A stretch of 24,228 nucleotides of DNA, from NCBI RefSeq assembly GCF_013155125.1, contig NZ_CP053566.1:1-24228 (forward strand), in the 5' to 3' direction. Positions 1 to 6,080 of the stretch are shown in pieces. The notes below the pieces were generated by a model. It was given only the letters and a program-made list of their open reading frames with translations, had not been told where the DNA came from and did not search any database. Position 1 is the first letter of the stretch. Each line of letters begins with the position of its first letter. The DNA is from Pseudonocardia broussonetiae. Lineage in GTDB: Bacteria; Actinomycetota; Actinomycetes; Mycobacteriales; Pseudonocardiaceae. The translations under genes and the position numbers were made by a program.

Positions 1-365
1 CCCCCCCAGCGACCCCGGTGACGTGCCCGGCGTCGCTGTCGAGGACCCCCTCGTGACGACGGAGACGTTCGCGGGGCCAACGACCTCGTTCTTGTCGGAG
101 CTGACCTCGTTCTTGTCGGAGCTGACCTCGTTCTTGTCGGAGCTGACCTCGCTCTTCGGGGGAGCTGACGTTCACGACCGCGGAGTACACGAACACCACG
201 GGCGCGCTCGATGCCCGCGGTGCGACGCTCCTCCGCCCGCCGCACCGCCGCGCCCTGGTCCCGGCCAGCCAGGATGCTGCGCAGGGCCAGCGTCGCCGCG
301 CTCCACGGCTTGCACTGACCCTCGATGTGGTGCAGGAGCAGCAGCGCGACGATCGTCCGGGTCAT
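1..365 (-). pseudogene. Copy 1 of the 130 aa heptad-repeat operon protein: cut by the window edge and frameshifted
   Basis: The ATG at 365-363 follows the preceding gene in a TGATG overlap. The first ~68 residues are identical to the intact copy at 12485-12093. At 157-161 a run of five G (plus strand), against four in the second copy, shifts the frame. The shifted frame is that of the downstream 113 aa membrane protein, so on a circular molecule this version would read as a fusion of the two. Because the other copy is open and coupled by GTGA, I take the extra base as a likely sequencing error. The last few codons of the same gene are also present at the far right edge (24213-24228). Confidence 0.6.
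82..166. repeat. 21-bp tandem repeats (3 exact plus 1 degenerate) inside the 130 aa gene
   Basis: Three exact 21-bp units lie at 82-102, 103-123 and 124-144, followed by a diverged fourth at 145-166 (22 nt here because of the extra G). In the coding frame on the minus strand each unit encodes the heptad QLRQERG, with QLPEERG for the degenerate one. The unit is a multiple of three, so copy-number slippage would keep the frame. Confidence 0.9.
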
Positions 366-700
366 CAGCCCTGCGCCTGCTCAGCGACGAGCCCGGCAAC
401 CCCGGCCGACGCGATGTCGACCACGGCATCGACACGGCCGCGCGTCTCCGGGCACTCCGCCGCCGCCGCCTCGCCCATCCGGCTCATGTTGGCCACCGAG
501 CGCACCCCGACATGGGCGACCCACTCAAGGCCCCGGATACGGAACCCCTGGACGATCACCCGGCCCTTCTGGAGGCCGACCTCCCGCTTCACCGCGCTGC
601 GCACGTCGCGCGGCATCGACGTCAGCGACGTCAGACCCAGCACGTCGGCCGGATCGCCGTCGCGACCGTTGCCCCGCAGGGACTCAAGCCATCCACTCAT
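365..700 (-). CDS. Unknown 111 aa protein of the transfer operon
   Basis: I do not recognise this protein. It is soluble by inspection: no membrane segment, a basic middle part (residues about 30-60) and an alanine/valine-rich C-terminus ending AEQAQG. The ATG is 12 nt after the traB-like stop, with AGAAGGG as ribosome binding site overlapping that stop, and its own TGA overlaps the next ATG (TGATG). Translation is therefore probably coupled between traB and the 130 aa gene. From its place between a TraB-type translocase and small membrane proteins I infer a role in plasmid transfer or spreading. The sequence itself shows no catalytic motif. Confidence 0.72.
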   Translation of the reverse strand: MSGWLESLRGNGRDGDPADVLGLTSLTSMPRDVRSAVKREVGLQKGRVIVQGFRIRGLEWVAHVGVRSVANMSRMGEAAAAECPETRGRVDAVVDIASAGVAGLVAEQAQG

Positions 701-712
701 GTCATAACCCTT

Positions 713-2047
713 CTAGTTCGCCGCGATTTGCGGACGCATCGCCAGCGGCTCGAGTTCGGCCGCCGTCTTCCTGATGAGGTCATCCGGGCACCAGGTGAAG
801 CGGACGCACACCGGGATGCCGGAGTCCTCCGAGACCACGAACGCGACGCCCGCGCCGCCGGCCTTGGGCGGCGGGATCTGGTCGCAGACCGCGCCGGCCT
901 CGTACATGCCGGCCCCGAGCACGAGGTCGACCATCGGCTTACGCAGCCGCATGGCCACGGCCGTCGGGAAGAGGTCGCGGAAGTTCAGGACCTCCTTGCG
1001 CGGGTCCTGCAGCGCGCCGATGACGACGAAGCCGGCCGCCCGACCGAGCACGAGAATGGCCGACAGGGCCTTCTCGGCCCGCTCCCGAAGCTTGCGATCG
1101 GGCATGAGCGCCGAGAGGTAGCCCAGCTCGTCGATGAACAAGACGTTCACCGGGTGCAGCACCGACGGCTCAGCCCGGCGGGCGTGGCCGGCGAGTCCTT
1201 CGGCACGCTCGAGCATCTCGGCCGCGGCGCGCTCGAGGAGCTGGACGGCCTGCTCGTCGGTGTTGGCGTAGCGGTCGCCGAAGAAGCCGCGGCCCATGGC
1301 GAGCTCAAGACGCTTGGGGTCGATGCCCCAGAAGCGCACGACGCCGGCCTTGGCCGCCGGCAAGAGAGCCAGCGCCGCCGACCAGACGACACTCCCCTTT
1401 CCGGCCCCGGTGATGCCGGCGATGAGGATGTGAGAATCCAGGAACGGCAGCGCGAACGGCTGACCGCCCTCCGTGGTGCCGACGACGACCGACGCCAGAC
1501 GCTCACGCCAGTCGACGCCCTCGACCGGCTCCGCCTCGTTCATCACGAACTCGCGCGCCTCAAGCGGCTGGTAGCCAGCGAGCAGCGTCAGCGAGCCGTC
1601 GCCGTTGTCCCGGAAGCGCACCGCCGCGACGGCGTAGGCCAGGGCGAACGCCGGAGCCGCCCGCTCCCAGTCGGCCAGGCTCTGCCCGAACAGCGGGCGG
1701 ATGCGCGCGTTGAGCACCGCGCCGTTGCCGATGAGCCGGCTCAGGCCCGGATAGACGACGTTGTCGCGGTCGTCGCGGGTGGTCAGACGCCGCTCCCGGC
1801 AGACCGCCCGGAAGCGCCGGCGCACGTTGTGCTCGAACATCCAGCCAGCGGCCAGCGAGTGCTGCACCGCGAGGCAGCAGACCGCCCCTGTCACGACGAT
1901 GAGCACCGCCGCGCCGAGTGCCCCGTAGACGCCGGCCTGCACCAGCGGCCGCACCAGGCCGACGCAGAGCGCCAACAGCAGGACGGCGCCGGCCAGCAAG
2001 GCCCGCGCCGTCCGCATCGTCTCGTAGTGGTAGCTCGTACTCGCCAC
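713..2047 (-). CDS. traB: TraB-like FtsK/SpoIIIE-family DNA translocase (conjugative transfer)
   Basis: This 444 aa membrane-anchored ATPase has two hydrophobic segments at about residues 16-34 and 40-60, then a RecA-like motor domain. Walker A is GITGAGKGS at 211-219; Walker B is NVLFIDEL at 301-308 with the acidic pair D306-E307. GALQDPR at 344-350 fits the conserved glutamine region of FtsK motors. Family knowledge: in actinomycete plasmids a single TraB protein forms a hexamer at hyphal tips and moves double-stranded plasmid DNA into the recipient after recognising a cis site. No clear winged-helix domain is visible after the motor; the protein ends about 25 residues past the last motor-like strand. 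The start is GTG with GGAGGG eight bases upstream. It is the second gene of the operon, 29 nt after the 146 aa gene. The frame is intact here but broken in copy 2. Confidence 0.9.
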   Translation of the reverse strand: MASTSYHYETMRTARALLAGAVLLLALCVGLVRPLVQAGVYGALGAAVLIVVTGAVCCLAVQHSLAAGWMFEHNVRRRFRAVCRERRLTTRDDRDNVVYPGLSRLIGNGAVLNARIRPLFGQSLADWERAAPAFALAYAVAAVRFRDNGDGSLTLLAGYQPLEAREFVMNEAEPVEGVDWRERLASVVVGTTEGGQPFALPFLDSHILIAGITGAGKGSVVWSAALALLPAAKAGVVRFWGIDPKRLELAMGRGFFGDRYANTDEQAVQLLERAAAEMLERAEGLAGHARRAEPSVLHPVNVLFIDELGYLSALMPDRKLRERAEKALSAILVLGRAAGFVVIGALQDPRKEVLNFRDLFPTAVAMRLRKPMVDLVLGAGMYEAGAVCDQIPPPKAGGAGVAFVVSEDSGIPVCVRFTWCPDDLIRKTAAELEPLAMRPQIAAN

Positions 2048-2076
2048 CGTTGCGTCCCTCCGAAGAAGCCGGCCCG

Positions 2077-2517
2077 CTAGGACGCGGCCGCCTTACCCAA
2101 GCCGGCGGGCTGAATCCCGTCGGCCGACAGCCACGTACTGAAGCCGTTGCCCTCGCGCTTCGGCGTCACGCCGAACGTCAGGCTCACCAGCTCGATGGAC
2201 TGCCCGCGCTCGAACTTCTCCGTCGGGTCGACCTGCATTGGCACGGTCACGGTCAACAGGTCTTCCTTGACCCGCAGCCCCCGCGTCGTCTCCGCGAGCA
2301 CGCGCACCGCCCAGATAGGCGTGCCGTTACTGGTCTGCTTCTGAGGGCCGGCGACATTGCCCTGCGGCACGTAGGCCGTCTTGGGCATCGCTCCCCGGAA
2401 CTCGATGTTGCTGAAGGTCTCCGGTGCCACCTTCACGGTGTCGAGCATGTTGACCGCCTTCCGCGAAGCCCGCGGCTCCGCAGTAGTTGCTGTTGACCAT
2501 GGGTCGGATGGGTTCAT
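2077..2517 (-). CDS. Unknown 146 aa protein, first gene of the transfer operon
   Basis: Not recognised by family. The chain has no membrane segment. Residues about 24-140 look like a mixed beta-rich fold with phrases such as TPIWAVRVLAE and QSIELVSLTFGVTP, and it ends GLGKAAAS. The chosen ATG (2517-2515) has GGAG ten bases upstream on the minus strand. A longer start reading MAARQEK is possible only in copy 2, where the T run is one shorter, and it would bury the ribosome binding site, so I prefer MNPSDP. It is transcribed away from the HTH gene at 2650 and directly into traB. A DNA-binding or transfer-accessory role is only a guess from position. Confidence 0.75.
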   Translation of the reverse strand: MNPSDPWSTATTAEPRASRKAVNMLDTVKVAPETFSNIEFRGAMPKTAYVPQGNVAGPQKQTSNGTPIWAVRVLAETTRGLRVKEDLLTVTVPMQVDPTEKFERGQSIELVSLTFGVTPKREGNGFSTWLSADGIQPAGLGKAAAS

Positions 2518-2649
2518 CTGGGTTTTTCTCCTGGCGCGCCGCCACCTCTGCCCACCCGTTACTTGATCTTCAACACCGGTAGTATGCCCCTACCTACCTC
2601 AGCTAGGAGCCACTACAGTTGTACCTAGAACCTAACATGATAGTGGGCG
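2518..2649. promoter_or_regulatory. Divergent intergenic region between the transfer operon and the HTH gene pair
   Basis: These 132 bases separate two divergently transcribed operons and must hold both promoters. The stretch is AT-richer than its surroundings and contains repeated CTACC/CTAG motifs (2590-2632) and a TTGTAC box (2619-2624). No pair of -35/-10 boxes with good spacing stands out on either strand, so I do not place start sites. Its position suggests that one of the HTH proteins encoded to the right controls the transfer operon here. Confidence 0.5.
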
Positions 2650-3057
2650 GTGGTCAACGCGATGGTGTCTGACAGCGACGTCGACGACGACCCGGACCGG
2701 CTCAACATCGGCTGGTCAACGGGCGTTCGTAACAGCAGCTCAAACGAGCCAGCGCCGCCATCTAAGCCACCCCCGGCCCCTGATTACGTCGACCGAGCGT
2801 TCTACGACTTGGGCAGCCTCATGGAGCAGGCGGCCATGCTGAAGAACATTTCGCCTAGCCGCCAAATGGTCACCCCTCAGGTGCTCATCAACATGCGAAA
2901 GATGGCCGATGGCATACAAGACGTAACACGTCGCTTTATGCTGCATGCCTTACGTGACCAGATCATTACCCAAAAACAGGCAGCAGAAATAATCGGGGTA
3001 CACGAAAACACTGTTGCTCGATGGGTCAAGGAAGACCAGGCTCGTCGTCAGACCTAG
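2650..3057 (+). CDS. Small helix-turn-helix DNA-binding protein (135 aa)
   Basis: The N-terminal 45 residues are acidic then proline-rich and probably flexible. Residues 50-105 look helical, and the C-terminus carries a helix-turn-helix at about 107-127 (TQKQAAEIIGVHENTVARW), of the kind seen in excisionase-like and MerR-like HTH domains. The next gene encodes a shorter protein with the same helical-plus-HTH plan, so the two are paralogues. The GTG at 2650 is used here; an in-frame ATG at 2662 with GGGCGG upstream is an equally plausible start. It is divergent from the transfer operon, which fits a plasmid transfer or copy-number regulator. No ligand or effector domain is visible. Confidence 0.78.
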   Translation: MVNAMVSDSDVDDDPDRLNIGWSTGVRNSSSNEPAPPSKPPPAPDYVDRAFYDLGSLMEQAAMLKNISPSRQMVTPQVLINMRKMADGIQDVTRRFMLHALRDQIITQKQAAEIIGVHENTVARWVKEDQARRQT

Positions 3058-3095
3058 TCATAATTGCGCATTTGTTCTACAATGTAATGCGCAAT
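3055..3095 (+). promoter_or_regulatory. Promoter of the 88 aa HTH gene inside a perfect 10-bp inverted repeat
   Basis: ATTGCGCATT at 3063-3072 is repeated inverted as AATGCGCAAT at 3086-3095, with a 13-nt spacer. A -10 box TACAAT (3078-3083) lies in the spacer, and a weak -35 TAGTCA (3055-3060) stands 17 nt upstream. The right arm runs into the ATG at 3094, and no Shine-Dalgarno sequence precedes that ATG, so a leaderless or nearly leaderless transcript is likely. The geometry is that of an autorepressor operator. Confidence 0.72.
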
Positions 3096-3360
3096 GGAGC
3101 AAATACCAGACCCAATCGACGAATTATTGATAAGCGTACAGCGTGGCCTTGACGAGGTTCAGCAGAAGACTGACCCTGTCGAGTGGATTACTGCAATGCA
3201 CGGTTTAATTAACCACCTTGAGACTGGTCAGCGTAACTTACTCCTTGACGCAATTGAAGACGGCATAATGACGAGAAAAACCGCGGCAGAGATACAACAC
3301 GTCCACCCCCACACCATCAGCCGATGGTTGACCGCCCGCCAGGTCGAGCAGCAACAGTAA
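3094..3360 (+). CDS. Small helix-turn-helix protein (88 aa), paralogue of the preceding gene
   Basis: Residues 1-55 are predicted helical (the stretch WITAMHGLINHLE resembles the equivalent part of the 135 aa neighbour). Residues 60-81 form a helix-turn-helix: TRKTAAEIQHVHPHTISRW. The protein lacks the acidic, proline-rich N-terminal extension of its paralogue. Its codons are rich in A/T compared with the transfer and rep genes, which suggests a different origin. The ATG overlaps the inverted repeat described for its promoter, so autoregulation is likely. It begins 36 nt after the preceding stop but has its own promoter. Which promoters it controls besides its own is unknown. Confidence 0.78.
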   Translation: MEQIPDPIDELLISVQRGLDEVQQKTDPVEWITAMHGLINHLETGQRNLLLDAIEDGIMTRKTAAEIQHVHPHTISRWLTARQVEQQQ

Positions 3361-3642
3361 CGTCCGGTTCATCCCCTGCTCCCCTTGACTGTATTTATGG
3401 CCGACGGCAGCTATCAAGGGTGCTTCGCATCGCTTCGCGACGGCCTCCGGCCGCCCTTGACAGCCACCGACGTCCACAAAACGCGGCGGGTATCAGGGAA
3501 TGCCCCTCGACTGGTCTATCTCCACTCCCCCGCAGCAGTCCACCCCAACCCCCACCGACCAAAACGCCCCCCAGGAGCCACATAGCGGCCGCTGAGGGGC
3601 GTTTACTAACACAGACGAGACTTTATGCCGAGCCGCCGGCCA
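3361..3642. other. Intergenic region between convergent genes, with hairpins
   Basis: About 280 bases without a credible gene. A nested hairpin starts at TCAAGGG (3414-3420) and closes at CCCTTGA (3454-3460), with CG-rich smaller stems inside. A second hairpin is described separately at 3562-3604. Together they can serve as terminators for the convergent HTH and partition operons. Confidence 0.6.
3562..3604. terminator. Hairpin terminator between convergent operons
   Basis: AAACGCCCC (3562-3570) pairs with GGGGCGTTT (3596-3604), a perfect 9-bp stem whose loop contains the palindrome GCGGCCGC. The A/T ends of the stem give a short U-run in either direction, so it could stop transcription both from the HTH pair and from the partition operon. 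Confidence 0.6.
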
Positions 3643-4014
3643 CTAACGCCTGCCGCCCCCGGAATTCTCAATCTCGTTAATTACCTGGTCGCGCAGACTG
3701 GCGTCATCGGCCGCGAGCATGATGAGCGCCTTGAGCACATCCAACTTATCGACGCGACGCTCAAGCCGGCGGCGGGCCGCCATGGCCAACTCATCGAACG
3801 CGAGGGCCAGCTGCGGGTCGAGGTTCGCCGTGAACTTGCTCGTCCGCTGCTTCGCCGTCCGCACCGGCTCCGGCGTCGTCACCGCTACCGGCACCTCGGC
3901 CACGACTTCGTCCGGTACTTCCGGTGCCGGTGCAGCCGGCGGGGCGCTGCGGGCTGCCAGCAGTCCCCTGCTCAACGCGCCCTTGGTGTCGCCGGCACGT
4001 CGTCGCGTGTTCAC
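3643..4014 (-). CDS. parB: RHH-type centromere-binding partition protein (ParB/ParG-like, 123 aa)
   Basis: Residues 1-56 are basic, then proline/valine-rich and likely unstructured. Residues about 57-105 look like a ribbon-helix-helix domain: a short strand (RTSKFTANLD) followed by two helices (PQLALAFDELAMAARRRLE, then KLDVLKALIMLAAD). This is the plan of small centromere-binding proteins that partner ParA on plasmids of this size. The GTG start overlaps the parA stop (GTGA), with a near-consensus AGGAGGTGA just upstream inside parA, so expression is coupled. I infer that it binds the 8-bp iterons upstream of parA, stimulates the ParA ATPase and represses the operon. It has no similarity by eye to the large ParB/Spo0J family. 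Confidence 0.78.
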   Translation of the reverse strand: MNTRRRAGDTKGALSRGLLAARSAPPAAPAPEVPDEVVAEVPVAVTTPEPVRTAKQRTSKFTANLDPQLALAFDELAMAARRRLERRVDKLDVLKALIMLAADDASLRDQVINEIENSGGGRR

Positions 4015-4622
4015 GCCGTCACCTCCTGCGTCAGCTCCGTGAGAACCCGCTCGTAGTCGCCCAGCTCAGGCGGCACCGAGCCGAAGGACAGGCCGTAGCG
4101 TTCAAGCAGCCGAATCTCCGTCTCGAAGACCGGGACACCCAGCTCATCGAGCAGACCCCGCGCCTCGGCCGCCGTCCGAGTGCCGCTGCGGACCTGGACC
4201 AGGAGCACCGTCGCGCGCAGCGGGTGGAGCTCGTCGACCTCCGCCGCCAGCTCGACCGTCTTCGGCACCTCGTGCAGCTCCGCCGTCGAGGGCCGGACCG
4301 GGATAATCAGGTCGTCGGACAGCATCAGCGCCTGACGCAGCAACGAGGGGTTCTTCGGGCCGACATCGAAGACGATGTGCTCGTAATCCGCGAGCATCGG
4401 ACCGGCCTTCTTGGCGAGGTCACGGGTCGGCAGGTGCAACACGATGCACTGCGCCGCCGGCCAGTCCTCCCCTGCCGTCTCGGACCACTCGTAGCACTGC
4501 GGCTGTTCCGGGTCGGCGTCAACGAGCAGCGTCCGGCCGGACCGGGACAGACCGAGCGCCAGGTGCACGGCGGTCGTCGTCTTGCCGACACCGCCCTTGA
4601 GGTTCCCTACGCAGATTTTCAT
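4011..4622 (-). CDS. parA: ParA-family partition ATPase
   Basis: This is a 203 aa deviant-Walker ATPase without an N-terminal DNA-binding domain (small, type Ib-like). Walker A is KGGVGKTT at 9-16, the A' motif LLVDADP at 32-38 and Walker B HIVFDVGP at 82-89. It drives segregation of the plasmid with its RHH partner, encoded next with a 4-nt overlap. Longer in-frame starts exist (ATG at 4631, GTG at 4682), but the GTG lies inside the iteron block. I prefer the ATG at 4622 because a promoter-like TTGACG (4658-4653), 17-nt gap and CACAAT (4635-4630) would place transcription start at or next to that ATG, and no Shine-Dalgarno is present. The upstream iterons overlap this promoter, which fits repression by the partner protein. 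Confidence 0.9.
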   Translation of the reverse strand: MKICVGNLKGGVGKTTTAVHLALGLSRSGRTLLVDADPEQPQCYEWSETAGEDWPAAQCIVLHLPTRDLAKKAGPMLADYEHIVFDVGPKNPSLLRQALMLSDDLIIPVRPSTAELHEVPKTVELAAEVDELHPLRATVLLVQVRSGTRTAAEARGLLDELGVPVFETEIRLLERYGLSFGSVPPELGDYERVLTELTQEVTA

Positions 4623-4634
4623 CTTGATCATTGT

Positions 4635-4746
4635 GACGGGTCGCCGTCTAGCCGTCAAGCCGTTTGACCGTTCCACCGTCACGACGGTTACCCGTCAGAC
4701 CGTCAGACCGTTTACCCGTATTGCCGTTTAAACGGCTAGCCGTCTA
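4635..4746. repeat. Centromere-like array of 14 contiguous 8-bp iterons (parC/parS)
   Basis: Cut into 8-bp steps from 4635, every unit fits the consensus NCCGTYNN. Direct units include GCCGTCTA (4643), GCCGTCAA (4651), ACCGTCAG (4699) and GCCGTCTA (4739). Three units, at 4635, 4683 and 4731, are in inverted orientation and are exactly 48 bp apart. Short uninterrupted repeats next to a small parA and an RHH gene are the classic binding array for RHH centromere proteins (compare the heptad arrays bound by Omega or ParG-type proteins). The parA promoter runs through the right-hand units as read on the minus strand, so the array is probably both centromere and operator. Confidence 0.88.
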
Positions 4747-4747
4747 A

Positions 4748-4764
4748 GTCAATGGCTCATTGAC
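4748..4764. promoter_or_regulatory. 17-bp palindromic operator GTCAATG-N3-CATTGAC, site 1
   Basis: The perfect 7-bp arms are separated by GCT and followed by GCG. The site abuts the last iteron of the centromere array and overlaps the probable stop codon (TGA, 4759-4757) of the HTH gene. The same arms recur in the promoter of that HTH gene (5163-5179), so one regulator probably binds both. Confidence 0.7.
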
Positions 4765-5132
4765 GCGGCCGAGTCTTACCGCCGGCAGCCGTACCAGCAG
4801 GTTTGCCCCTGTCAGGGGCTAATCAGGCGCGACCAGCGAGCTTGCGCCGCCTGCCGGCTACTCAGACCGGCGTCGACCGCACCAGCTACTTGCTCCCAGG
4901 TCAGACCACGGTCGTACTTGAGGTGCCGGACCAGGTTGCGCTCGTGGTAGTCGGCGAGCCAGCGCAGCTCCTGGCACAGCGCGTACCAGATGGCCGGGGC
5001 ATCGTCGGGCAGGTGAGCCCCGTCGCTGGCCTGCTGCGCGAACATGTCGAGGGCCGCCGCGACCGAGGGCTGACCATCGGTGGGATACCAGCCAGCATCA
5101 ATAAGTTTCTGAATAGTTACATCGTATTTCAT
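4757..5132 (-). CDS. HTH regulator upstream of the partition locus (124 aa when repaired)
   Basis: The protein has a C-terminal helix-turn-helix at about residues 77-100 (GLTWEQVAGAVDAGLSSRQAAQARW), similar in layout to the many actinomycete domains ending RQAAxxRW, after a helical N-terminal part. ATG 5132 is preferred over ATG 5195: a textbook promoter (TTGACA, 17 nt, TATCGT) ends six bases before it, giving a leaderless mRNA, whereas the upstream ATG lies before the promoter. In this copy an extra G at 4815-4818 makes a TGA at 4812 after ISP (106 aa). Copy 2, with one G fewer, continues in frame to the stop equivalent to 4757 and gives 124 aa. It lies between two identical palindromes, so I infer that it represses itself and perhaps tunes the partition operon. 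Confidence 0.72.
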
Positions 5133-5138
5133 ATCTCC

Positions 5139-5179
5139 ACGATAGGGGAGTGGTGCGCTACTGTCAATGAGGCATTGAC
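5139..5179 (-). promoter_or_regulatory. Leaderless promoter and operator (site 2) of the HTH gene
   Basis: On the minus strand TTGACA (5167-5162), a 17-nt spacer and TATCGT (5144-5139) are followed by six bases and then the ATG at 5132, so transcript and coding sequence should begin together. The palindrome GTCAATG-AGG-CATTGAC (5163-5179) covers the -35 box. A degenerate third copy of the palindrome may lie at 5191-5204. Confidence 0.78.
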
Positions 5180-5221
5180 GCGCTCTATCTGTCATGGCGT
5201 TGACGATTAGGGAAGCGCTAG

Positions 5222-5841
5222 TGCTTTAGATGACATCACCAGACGTCACTCTGACACCGCACTGATGTCGTCCGGGACCGTCGGACCCCCGGATAGGGTC
5301 GTGCATACGCCCCTGCACGGTTACCGACAGGTATGCCAAGGTGGATGTGCAGTGGAAGTTACAACTGCTGATCGTCCGAGCCCGCCAGCCAGACGGGTTT
5401 GGCCATCCAGCTACAGACGGACCAGCAGCTACCACCTGTCCAGCACGACCCACTGACGTCTCTCCCGCAGGTCACCGTTCCGGGTCCGGCACGCCCGGGG
5501 AGGGCCTAGACCAATGACGTCATGTTCGAACAGTCGAACGGCGTGTCGTGCATCCAGGACGGCTCTACAGCCTCGTGACCAGCAGCTATAGCTGACGTCA
5601 GCGTGATGCTGACATGACGTCACGTCGGTGTCCACGAGGGGTGTCGGACCCTGCCGTTACCGTATGGAGTGGAAGTTGCACCGCTGTCGTTCGACCCGTC
5701 ATCCAGTCGGGGTCGCAACGACGCAGGAGACGGAACCGTTCAACGACGAACGGGGCCCCCGCTGCGAACGAGGGCCCCGCTCTGTGTCAGCTCCCACGCA
5801 AGGCCCTTGGAGAGGTCACCCACACATGAGGAGTGTCTGAC
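5222..5841. other. 620-bp gene-free, palindrome-rich region (candidate origin or transfer site)
   Basis: No frame here has a convincing start, binding site and codon bias. The region is packed with dyads: three perfect TGACGTCA sites (5515, 5593, 5615) and related ones at 5231 (TGACATCA), 5241 (AGACGTCA) and 5454 (TGACGTCT); overlapping 12-bp palindromes CAGCTATAGCTG (5583-5594) and GCTGACGTCAGC (5591-5602); and GTCAGC-N5-GCTGAC (5597-5613). An imperfect direct repeat module links about 5279-5380 with about 5643-5695. This fits a plasmid cis-acting locus such as an origin or the clt site recognised by TraB. I cannot identify a nick site. Confidence 0.6.
5751..5779. terminator. GC-rich hairpin upstream of the small membrane protein gene
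   Basis: CGGGGCCC (5751-5758) pairs with GGGCCCCG (5772-5779) across a 13-nt loop. No T-tract follows. It could insulate the gene at 5842 from upstream transcription, or act in its leader. Confidence 0.45.
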
Positions 5842-6057
5842 ATGGCTTACGAGCTCACCGTACCGGGGGAGGCCAACCATGGCCTCATCCGGCACCTGAT
5901 GGTGCTGGTCACGAGCATGATGCGGTACCTGGCGCCGAGCCTGTACTGCCGCTCGTGGGCCCCGTGGTGTCGCATCATCATCACCGTCGTCGTGATCGTC
6001 GTCCTGGTCGCCGGCGTCCAGCTGCTCGGGCAGCTCCTGCCCGTGTACACGATGTAA
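5842..6057 (+). CDS. Small single-span membrane protein (71 aa)
   Basis: The ATG at 5842 has GAGGAG (5828-5833) nine bases upstream; the overlapping in-frame GTG at 5833 lies inside that binding site and is rejected. Residues 1-40 form an amphipathic, partly hydrophobic N-terminal part (AYELTVPGEANHG, then LMVLVTSMMRYL). Residues about 45-66 are a clear membrane segment (IIITVVVIVVLVAGVQLLGQLL). The family is unknown. Small membrane proteins of this type are frequent on actinomycete plasmids and some help intramycelial spread, but this one stands alone, outside the transfer operon. A strong hairpin terminator follows. Confidence 0.72.
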   Translation: MAYELTVPGEANHGLIRHLMVLVTSMMRYLAPSLYCRSWAPWCRIIITVVVIVVLVAGVQLLGQLLPVYTM

Positions 6058-6080
6058 GCACGGCACCCTGACAGTCTCGA

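Noticed and set aside
82..166. CRISPR array
   Set aside because: The repeats are directly adjacent without spacers and encode heptads.
23..2080. A 685-codon open frame on the plus strand (and its 661-codon equivalent at 12632-14617)
   Set aside because: It is antisense to traB and its neighbours, is dominated by R, H, A, D and E as expected for the shadow of a high-GC gene, and has no ribosome binding site.
4623..4682. Extended ParA start at GTG 4682
   Set aside because: It would translate the iterons, and the Walker A motif normally lies within about 10-20 residues of the start in small ParA proteins.
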